64,000 bases of DNA from Hemibagrus wyckioides (lineage: Eukaryota; Chordata; Actinopteri; Siluriformes; Bagridae): NCBI RefSeq assembly GCF_019097595.1, contig NC_080723.1, forward strand, positions 8,469,011 through 8,533,010, given 5' to 3'. The notes beneath the pieces were generated by a model. That model was not told the origin of the DNA, did not search any database, and saw nothing but the letters and a program-made list of their open reading frames with translations. The position numbers and the translations under genes are program-made. The first letter of the stretch is position 1, and the number at the start of each line of letters is the position of its first letter. Positions 1 to 64,000 of the stretch are shown here, in pieces.

Positions 1-84
1 CAGGTACCCTCCTTGATTGCCGGAAAGAAGAGATGAACTTTGTATCAGTTTTGGGGAAGCTGCTCTACAGAGCCTGTGTTAAGG

Positions 85-335
85 TTTTTTTTAAAAAACC
101 TGATTGGGAGGGTAGACACCCATTGGTTAAGTGTGCAAGGTTTTAATGATGATGTTAAACCAGAGTGGACAGTACTGTACAAGCCACCAAAAAGCTAATG
201 GAGGAAAATCTCCAAAACTGCAGCTATTGTGGGGTGTTCCCAGCCTGCAGTGGTCAGTATCTATCAAAAGTGGTCCAAGGAAGGAACAGTGGTGAACTGG
301 TGACAGGGTCATGGGCGGCCAAGGCTCAACAACTG
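85..335 (+). mobile_element. Tc1-like transposon 5' fragment
   Basis: Bases 207-331 match 42445-42560 almost base for base (for example tatcaaaagtggtccaagga). They are therefore a remnant of the same Tc1-like family, covering part of the N-terminal helix-turn-helix region of the transposase. No terminal repeat or catalytic region is kept. The rest of 1-975 is AT-rich and shows no coding signal. Confidence 0.7.
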
Positions 336-975
336 TTTAGATTATTTGGAGCATCCCTGTGTATGAGCTGTTACTATGGATAACACATTAGAACAAAGAT
401 ATTATAATTGCATTAACCTGTCGTTCATGTTATGGCCAGGACTACTGCCCATAAAGTTTAAATAATGCACACAGTGTGACCAATCCGTTTGAGAATTAGA
501 CTGTACTGTGGTATAAGTTTATTCTAACTGCTAAATCACACATCACATCTGCATGCATACACTAGATTTAAAAAAGAAAAAAGGTTTAAAACTTTAAGCT
601 TTAATGGTCTGTTGGCTTGTCCCTGTGGGAGAACAGCTAAATGTAGAAGCGTTTGAAGGAGAACCTTTAGGAACCATTAAAGACCCCTTTTTTCTGTGTA
701 GGTACAGATGTGATGTACACTTTGTTTGTTGATGTCTACAAATGTGCACATATCAATATTCATAACAAATGAATATGTGTAATGTGTATATAAGATTATC
801 TACATGTTTATAAATGGTATGTGTATTTCACACTATATGTCTTTGTCAGACTTACATACTACATTGTTAGGTGCAATGCATATCATTATTACTTCAAAAG
901 GAAAAAAAGAAAAAAGAAATGGAAACAGAACTAGATGTTTTCATTCAATGAATTAATACTGTGTTTTCTTTCCAG

Positions 976-27912
<26,937 letters not shown>

Positions 27913-28329
27913 TGGGGGATTCAACCAGTGCTTTCCCAGTAACTCCTGTTGCTAGAGCTCTTTAGTGAAGTGTGTGACCCGTCTTTGGTATGGCATGCAG
28001 TGTTTGGACATGGACCTATAGTACTTAAGAAAGGTTTGGAAACGTTTAGCTGTATGACAGGCTGCTTTCCCCCAAAACCCTGTTCAAGCACGGATGCATG
28101 TCTTCAGCGGATTTGGATCATAGCTTCAATATGTGTAAGACAAAGAATTCTTGGGTGGCAATTATGTTGGTGTATTCAATGTATTAATTTGTTTCACGTT
28201 CAAAAATTATGCCTAGCAGCTAGCAGTGAAATCTGATGTTTGTTTTATTTTTCCAATTCTTCTCCCTTCAGTGTACTGTGGTGAATATAACAAAATATTC
28301 TCAGTGTAATGTTGTAAAACATCAAAACT

Positions 28330-28367
<38 letters not shown>

Positions 28368-28520
28368 ATGCTAGCTGTTCAATCACTTATACATTTGAAG
28401 TGTTTGCCTTATCAGATTTGGTGAAGATCAAAATATCTATCTAGTGAAAGAAGTAGCAATACTTCATTTAGTATGGTTGAGTTGAATAAATGTCACTATA
28501 ATAAAGCTGTGTTGTGTGTT
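27913..28520 (+). promoter_or_regulatory. mybpc1: mybpc1 3'UTR and polyadenylation signals
   Basis: After the TGA at 27910 the sequence is non-coding, with a CT microsatellite at 28331-28366. Two AATAAA hexamers follow at 28485-28490 and 28500-28505, with GT-rich sequence (gtgttgtgtgttttt) just beyond. This is a normal vertebrate poly(A) arrangement. Confidence 0.7.
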
Positions 28521-29660
28521 TTTAACACTATGATTCCTTTCTGCTTCGTTGTTTTTGTTTTTTAAGATGTCTGTTGTCTGATTCCCCCTAATAATAGCAG
28601 CCAAATATCCAGCTTGGTCTGACTGGATACCATAAGGCAGGTGAACTAGTCAAACTGGTAGATGATCTTTGCTAGCTGGTGAGTTATTTTCCAGCTTCTT
28701 TGTTACCTAACTACACTGAGATTACCTAATTGCCTTACTGCTTTGTTACTGTCATAAAAAAACAAACCCTGTGTACGATATAGCATTAGTAGCAGGGATT
28801 CAGAACCTTTTTCCTTTCCACCAGTTGGAGAAGATGATCTACCAGTGTGATCTGCATTGCTTGTCAGACTAAACTGGATTTTTCAGCAGGGATGTTAGAC
28901 CCTGTTCACACCGGGCATTAACATGAGTCCTGGGTAAGTGGACAGTGCTAAGTACACAAGTCCAGTTTGTCTCCGAGACGCAATGCCATTCAGTCCTTTA
29001 AAAGATATTTGGAGGTGATCTGAACCTAACCTGAAAAGATCTCCTTATCAGCTGATCTAATCAAACACATGATCTTTGTAAGTCTGTACACAATACCAGG
29101 TTGAATATAATGCTATAACAGCAGATACAAAGCAGCTACTTAGTTCATAACTTGTTTTATTGCCCAGTCTTTCATTAAAGTTTGTATTTCATCAGCAGCC
29201 CATGAGATCTAAACAGAACTACCAGGCACATGAAACAGCACATTTCTAGCTGAACAGAAAGCAGAGGAAGACTGAAGTAATACATGTTTGTGATGTATGA
29301 AATCCTATCTCAAGTGGTCTCAGGAGACGCATTTAAAATACCAGCTTGGTGTTAGACTGGACACGGATGTGTGAACATTTGCTGAGGTCACATGGTTGGA
29401 GCATTTACACACAAACAAGTTGATGTAAACATCAGATACTACACAAGACCTGTTTGAGGATTTTTGTGAAATTGGGTTGTTCGGGTAACATCATTAAGGA
29501 ACACAAGAACAAGTGTGTGTGTGTGTGTGTGTGTACATGCGTGTATATATAAAATGTATGTGTGTGTATGGGGGGGTGTACGTACATGTGAATGTACTGT
29601 ATATGTATGTGTGTATATGTCTCTCTCTCTCTGTGTGTGTGTGTGTGTGTGTGTGTTAAT
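28521..29660. other. Intergenic region mybpc1 - chpt1
   Basis: I see no gene here. The sequence is moderately AT-rich with TG/CT microsatellites at 29514-29533 and 29622-29656. GC content rises from about 29,680 toward the chpt1 first exon, where the promoter is expected. No TATA box stands out. Confidence 0.6.
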
Positions 29661-29769
29661 TTCAATTTTCCCGGCTGCTTCCACTTCCGCTCCGTGATTT
29701 CCTGCTCACTTCGTATTTCTTGCTCCGAAGCAGCAGAGCGGCACTTGGGACTAACTGTTGGTTCCGCTC

Positions 29770-29841
29770 ATGAAAAATGACTTTATACACGTAGTTGACT
29801 CGACAGACGCCTCGTTCTGGTCGACGCTCGGGTGGAGATAA
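29770..29841 (+). promoter_or_regulatory. chpt1: Possible upstream ORFs in the chpt1 leader
   Basis: An ATG at 29770 opens 23 codons ending in TAA at 29839-29841, in the same frame as the main start but closed before it. A second ATG at 29777 opens a five-codon frame ending at 29794. If transcription starts upstream of 29770, these would be uORFs that could lower initiation at 29890. The transcription start is not known from the sequence. Confidence 0.35.
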
Positions 29842-29889
29842 AGGCAGACACGGTGTTCCGGTGCCTGGGTGTGGGTGTTTGAGTCGGCG

Positions 29890-45378
<15,489 letters not shown>

Positions 45379-46230
45379 CAATTTGCCCGGCGGGAGGAGG
45401 AGGTGGGGCCAAGCGAAGACGTCGCCCCGCTTCTCGAACCACAGCAGGAGAACCAAACCCTCAACAGCCTTGACAGTGTGGACATCATTAATTAACCAAG
45501 AGACCTGAACTGACACTAATGCACTCTGCCAGTTTGGAGTTCGTTAAACCACTGAATAAGAAAACACACCTAGGGTGCTATCTTCCACCTGTCTGGACAC
45601 AAAGCAATGCATCATAATTTAAATCGTTGCCAAATTGCCAAATTCATTCTGTTTACGGATTTAAGAAATCCTCATTACTTTGTTTTTAGGTTTGATGAAG
45701 TGCCAATGTAAACTCACTACTGTACACCATTTGCAGTGTTTCTCTTCTGTAATCGTTCCCTCATATTCTCTCCAATGGACAATTTCTCATGGAAGTATCG
45801 CTAACATTCCGACAATTTCCCAACCAATGTATTTATAGTTTAATTTATATCCCCCTACCCCAAAGCAAGTTCGAACAAAAAATATGGTCATGTGATTGTT
45901 CAGTGATTCCAGCATTTGTATTTATTCTTTAATTCGACTGGATTGGGTGCGAAATGAAGTCAGGTCTTGGATGAAAGAGACATAATTGTCAGGGACTACG
46001 GGTATACTGGGACCAGGATCACGTTTGTGTTAAAGACAGGACGCTCCCCGACCTGCATCTCCAGCATCTACCAGTTTGAACTGATGGATTGTGGGAAGGG
46101 AAGACACACAGACTGTCCTGTTTGATGATACACTCTCACAACACTGCCTGCTTTGAAGATCTCCTCCCAAAGGGCTAATTGTACAAATAAATTTGAAGTG
46201 ATTTGTGTAATAAACTTTGCTCATCTTACA
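45379..46230 (+). promoter_or_regulatory. chpt1: chpt1 3'UTR with polyadenylation signals
   Basis: AATAAA occurs at 46186-46191 and 46209-46214, followed by T/G-rich sequence, a plausible main cleavage site. Another AATAAA at 47253-47258 could serve a longer form. No open reading frame of note lies in this stretch. Confidence 0.6.
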
Positions 46231-48715
46231 TGGATTCCGGTCCTGACGTGCTGTTGCTGTTGTAAGACTGTAAATGTTTTGTAATAGCTGAGATGTAGAA
46301 CCACATCTTATTGCTCATAGTGCTTGAACTTTTGGTGCTGGTTCTTTCATTTATTTAAATTCTTTCATTTTTTTTTGGACGCAGGTTTGGGAAATTTCTA
46401 ACTTTTCTTAAATATAGAGAAGTGAAGATCCTCCTGGAGCTGGTTTAAGAAATGTTCATTGTAGAATTTCCTGTGGGTTAATATCTTCATTATTATTTTA
46501 AAACAAAAAAAAGCTTCTTTTTTTGACAGGTGTGTCCAAACTAGACTTTTCATCATCTTTATAACACCGAGTGCAGAATCAGAAAGGCTGGATGGTGTTC
46601 ATCCTCTAGTAAAGTTTCTGATTATCTATAAGGAGGCACATTGAAGTGGTGGCTCAATCCTTCAATAAGCCATGTGATCTGTTAGTAATCAGATTGAAGA
46701 CTCGATCCGGATTAAAAAGCCTTTGTGTAAACGCCTTCACACTGACCGAGTACGATCTGGATAAAAAAAGCCTACATGTAAACACCTCAATCACGCAGAC
46801 CAAGCTCGATCTGGAGGGTAATATGGTGAAGATCTGAAATAACCTGATAAATAGAACAAAATATTTGCCATCTGAATTAGACTAGTTCCTCAACTGGTGT
46901 TTTGTAAAACGAATATTTGAATCAGATTGCAATTCATTCAGAGTGATGAAAATAGGGGTATGTTATAATACCTACTGAGACACTATTGCTTTTTCTTTTC
47001 TTTCCTCGTTTCTTTTCTTTTTTCTTCTTTCCTCTTCTCGTTTCTTGTTTCTCTTCTCTTGATACCTGCATTGAATCCTGGCTGATTTATAATCCATTTT
47101 AAATATAAACATTGTCTAAAGGAATAAATGCAGAAGTTTTGTGTTAAACTGTGTGTAATCTGCTTCTCACTCGTCCCATTTAAGTGTCTTCCTGTACAAG
47201 GTCATCGTGAAGGTGAAGGTCACTGTGAAGGTGAAGTATTTCACACAGTTGAAATAAAGGCCACAACCATATCATCTTAAACCAAGAGACGGATTGATGC
47301 AATATTTTCAATTTTTTTTAAGCAATAAGACATTCATTAACCACCATTTCTTACATTTATTTAAAGCTTAAAAATAGCCAGATTTTTCATTTTCATTTTT
47401 CAGTTTTATTTTGTCCCACAGAAATTTGCTTTGAAAACATACAACAAAAAAAAGGTACAGAAAACTCAACTTTAAGGCCTGAACTTTTTCCAAATGTATC
47501 GCTTTGCTAATTTAGATATAGAGTCCATGCATGAATTGAAGAAGTGTTGATGATGATGGTCTGTAGATCCTCTGTACTCACTGCACATAGTTTTTAAAAT
47601 ATTGTGTAATTTTATTACTGAATGCAAGGAAATTTAATTAATAAAAAAACACATCTGGCATTTTTGCAGTCTGCATTTGCCGAACAACTTGGTACTTTTA
47701 TACACACTTGTGAACAGTTTTTTTTTTCCGTTTCTTCAGAAGCTCAGACGAAAATGGACACAACACACATCACTTCAGCGATTTGATACGGTAGAAGGTG
47801 TCTGATCACGGCGTCAGCGTCTGATCATGCTGCTCTGAAACGACTCTCTGGACCAAATGTTTAACACTGTCCTAAAAATATCCATCAAAAAAAAGGTTTC
47901 ATTTCATTCCGCCCAAAAATAAAAATAAAAATCCTTGTGACCTGAACATTTCTCAAATGCACCCTTCTGCTAATTTGAATCTAGAGTCCATGCACGAACA
48001 GAGGCCGTGTTGATGGTGGATGTAGATCCTGTGTATTCACTGCATGTAGTTTTTAAACACATTTTATTACTAAACACAAGAAATTTATTTTTTAAAATAA
48101 TAAACAGTTGAAATGGAGAAAAATAAATCACTTCACATTCCAACCATTTAACACAATTTTTCAATTTTTAAAAAATTATAATTTAAAAAAAAAAACAATA
48201 AGAGGCTAATAAGAGGACTGTTTGGAGTTGAAGTTGTGAACGGTGAAGGAGTTTTAATCACGTCTCACATGTTGCACATGATGAATTTGTAGGAACCAGA
48301 GATTTTCTTGCTGTAACTGGTTGAACTCGCTTAACATCTGAGACGATGTGCTACAGAGACCAGAAAAGAGCAGATGTGGCCATGTGAACGTAGCCCAGGA
48401 CTCTGAAAACAACGAGGGTCCAAGAGGAATGCAGAAGACTGCAGCAATTTAAAAAAAAAAATAAGACTGACGATGCAACGATGAGAGATAATCTCTCAAA
48501 TTCAGTTCTCACTTACAGTAGAAGGAGGGAAGATAAAAGGCACTGGTATGCAGGGTGAGGAGATGAAGAATGACCGTTTTTGAGTTTAAAAAAAAAAATC
48601 ACCTAAACATTGATCCAAACAAACAAACAAAATGCAGCGCGAGTTTAAAGATGTCCACAGTCTTGCACTGAGTTTGAGACAGTATTCGCACAAAAGGGAG
48701 TGTCTGAGGTCATTT

Positions 48716-48750
<35 letters not shown>

Positions 48751-48961
48751 TGTCGTCTCGTCTGGTTTTCCACATTCACCTGGAGGAAGCATGCAATCGT
48801 CAGACTCAGTCAGTCATTCAGTTCCTCCTGTTAAATTTTGGCAAGATATTTCTTCCTCCAGCGGGGAAAAAAAAAACAAGGAATCCAGCACGGTTTCAGT
48901 CCATAACCCTACAGGACTTCACTCTCTCACAGAAAGGAAACGGGAACATGCCCTCTCGGCC
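46231..48961. other. Convergent interval chpt1 - gnptab; no sycp3 seen
   Basis: No exon-like coding sequence is seen on either strand. Two diverged direct copies of about 170 bp lie at 47470-47650 and 47935-48105. TTTATT (AATAAA on the minus strand) occurs at several places between about 47400 and 48090 and could end the gnptab transcript. A (CA)n tract is at 48717-48749. Confidence 0.6.
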
Positions 48962-61536
<12,575 letters not shown>

Positions 61537-62455
61537 CTGGAGAACAATATAATAACATTACACTCTAAACATCAATGCAGCTCCACAAACTGTAAGGAAA
61601 TCTTTGTATTTAATGGATTTAGTATTGAAACTACAGTATTTAAGTGTTTTTGTCTATTTTGTTCCACAGTAAATAGAAACTCATTTCAAACTTGTAGGTG
61701 AGGGATTGAATTAATGCTCTGTGACCCACCTGATTGAAACCAAATGTTCAGAATGCAAAGAGTTAAGACAAATTCTGAAATTTATCACTGATAAGTGAGA
61801 CACAGGCGACCATGACAGGGAAAACTTCCCTGAGACGACATGAGGATGGAACCTCGAGAGGAACCAAACTGAACAAGAAACCCATCCTCATCGGAGTGAC
61901 ACTGGCTCTTTCGGTCTCTCTGTCTGTCTCTCTCTGTGCCTCAATTATTATTATTATTATTTTTATTATTATTATTATTATTATTATCCCTCTTTGTCTT
62001 CCCTCTATTGCTGAAACCACGTGAGAAATGTTAAAATTCAATTCAACTTTGTGTCTGTCTCTATGGCTCTCTGTGTTTCTCTGTTTGTCTTTTTCTGTTT
62101 CTCTGTGTCTCTCCGTGTCTCACCCAGTGTCTCTCCCTGTCTCTCTCTCTCCCTGTCTCTCTCTCTCCTTTTCAAGAATAGTTCAGATGGATTAGTGCAC
62201 TGCTCTAACTGCCGGCGCCAAATCAAGGTCCCCATCTAATCTAATGATGAGTGCATTCATGGGATCAGAGTCTTTTATCGCCTCTTATAATGTAGTCACT
62301 TACACACACACACACACACACACACGACTGTTGTTGTCATTCTTCTATACATGCCTGATTAAATCCCTCAAACACAGAATGAACCACAGAAGGCCTCCAA
62401 TCTATCAATAGCTTTTACTTTGTAATTCTGTTTCCAGGAACATCTGCACTGCCAA

Positions 62456-62503
<48 letters not shown>

Positions 62504-62623
62504 ATAAATCCGAGCCAAGAAATAAATCATATTTTAAAATTAGCTTCTCGTATACTTTTACAAGATAGTTATAGTGGGACCATAACACTTTTTGTATCAG
62601 TCCATGCAAAGTTGTTTTCTTAA

Positions 62624-62675
<52 letters not shown>

Positions 62676-64000
62676 TGAAAAAATACGGTTTTAAGCTTTA
62701 AAATGTTGTTTGAACACTTTCACAGGAAAATCATGGACATAAAAAAAAAGCAAGTGTAAAGTGCAACTATAACACAGTCAATCCTAATAGAGCGTCTCTT
62801 CCACATGTGAACATATCAGGCCGATACCGATACCGTGTAGCACCTGTAACCATGACGTAACAAATTATTAACTGAGAATATTAAAGTGATCATGTCAGTT
62901 TCTGTCACACAAATATGTCTGTCAGTGACAGAGGTCAAAGTGGTGCTTTCAACAACATTGTGACCAGTCTAACACATCCTATAGATAGACCCTGCCTTTC
63001 ACCACACCACTCATCTCTCTCTCTCCCACTTTCACTCTTTCTCCATCTCCCAATCTTTCACTCCCACTCCCTCTCCCTCATGCCCACTCCTTCTCACTAT
63101 GTCTTTCTCCCACTCTCTCTCCCTACCCACTCGCTAGCTCTCTCCATTTCCCACTCTTACTCCATTTCTCTCCCCATCTTTCTCTCTCTCTCACACTCTC
63201 CCTCACCCTATGCCCCCAACTTATTTTTCATCTTCCACTCTCTCCCCTCTCTCCCACTCTCTCATTTTCACTCTTCCATACTCCCTCTCCCACTCTCTCC
63301 CCCGACTCCTACTCTCTCTCTCCCACTTACCCCACTGCCCTTTATCAATCTCTCCAGCTTTTTAGCTGAAAGGTACACCACGGCCAGTTAAAAACAACGT
63401 GTCAGTCATAATTAGAAAGTGTATTGAACCACACCCGAGCGTTAGACACGGCGCTGCCCTCACGCTCATTAGCCGCAGCATAGTGTGTGCGTATATACTG
63501 TACACACCAGCTGACCCTGGACGACCCAACAGCTTTACACCTCCACGTGGGGACAGGAGAAAACACCATCACAGGATTAATATTCTTGCCATCCACTAAA
63601 AGAGAGCCCAAGTTTAGAAATTGGAGCAGGAGCCAGGACAAGACGAGAAGGTGAATGAAATGAAGAAACGACATTCAGACATTCCCAGCAGCCGAGGAAT
63701 ACGGTGGATACGGTAAAGCAACAGAGATATACATAAGCGTTTGGAAGAAGGAATGGAAAAGAGCCTGTAGAGCGAGTGAAAGAGAGATGGAGCCAAGTCA
63801 TGTTGCCCTTTCTGTGTTGCGGGTGGGCATCATGCCATACTAAACAGCTGCTCAAGGTAGAGTTACATCTCCATAACCGAACGCTCTGCGCTCAAAACGG
63901 TTCACGACGCTAGACATTAAAGCAAAGGGACCATAAATCACTTCGCACTAATCAACCCTTCATCTGCAGTCTCTGAGACGTAACTCAAAGATCACAGGAC
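61537..64000. other. gnptab: gnptab upstream intron, simple-sequence rich
   Basis: No exon is recognised. Contents are a fish repeat fragment (61800-61890), (TTA)n at 61947-61987, a TCTC-rich tract (62060-62170), (CA)n at 62302-62325, (TG)n at 62459-62500 and (AAT)n at 62625-62672. A 360-bp polypyrimidine tract (63000-63360) follows, then unremarkable sequence to the window end. Confidence 0.6.

Noticed and set aside
63402..63855. Minus-strand frames near the window end as further gnptab exons
   Set aside because: They have no similarity to the GNPTAB N-terminal region that I recall, and no matching splice signals in phase.

Overview
The window is vertebrate nuclear DNA, almost certainly from a ray-finned (teleost) fish. 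The genes are split into many short exons with GT-AG introns. The introns are full of CA/TG, AT, CTTT and AAT microsatellites, several Tc1/mariner transposons and tRNA-derived SINEs typical of fish. The gene order mybpc1 - chpt1 - gnptab matches the vertebrate block of human chromosome 12q23 as I recall it. I cannot name the species; an otophysan such as a catfish is a guess only. No bacterial, viral or CRISPR features are present.

Region 1 (about 976-28,520, + strand): mybpc1, slow skeletal myosin-binding protein C. The first exons and probably the start codon lie left of the window. I place two small N-terminal exons and 24 exons covering Ig domain C1, the M-motif linker, C2-C5, FN3 domains C6-C7, C8, C9 and C10. 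The 24 exons joined give a continuous frame of 1,083 codons. Two alternative 3' ends follow: a short one (stop at 24,711) and a 36-residue tail (stop at 27,910). Between them sit a fold-back mariner-like element and a 2.3-kb CACTA-type satellite.

Region 2 (about 29,890-46,230, + strand): chpt1, cholinephosphotransferase. It is complete, with 8 coding exons, 382 residues and an intact CDP-alcohol phosphotransferase motif. Intron 1 carries two Tc1-like elements 12 bp apart, one with an intact transposase frame. Intron 4 is almost entirely a 51-bp minisatellite. Intron 6 carries a third, broken Tc1-like element interrupted by about 375 bp of foreign sequence, plus two SINEs.

Region 3 (64,000 down to about 48,960, - strand): gnptab, the alpha/beta precursor of GlcNAc-1-phosphotransferase, convergent with chpt1. 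Fourteen exons (951 codons plus stop) run from the Stealth catalytic region through two LNR modules, a large spacer exon, the site-1-protease region, an EF-hand and the C-terminal membrane helix. The 5' exons lie right of the window. The donor of the LNR2 exon is the terminal unit of a 24-bp minisatellite that repeats that donor 13 times in frame, which is the most unusual structure in the window.

Functionally the neighbours are unrelated: a sarcomere protein, a phosphatidylcholine synthesis enzyme and a lysosomal-targeting enzyme. No gene was recognised in 45,379-48,961, where mammals carry sycp3. I did not find a new multi-gene system; the notable findings concern repeats that have colonised splice sites and introns.
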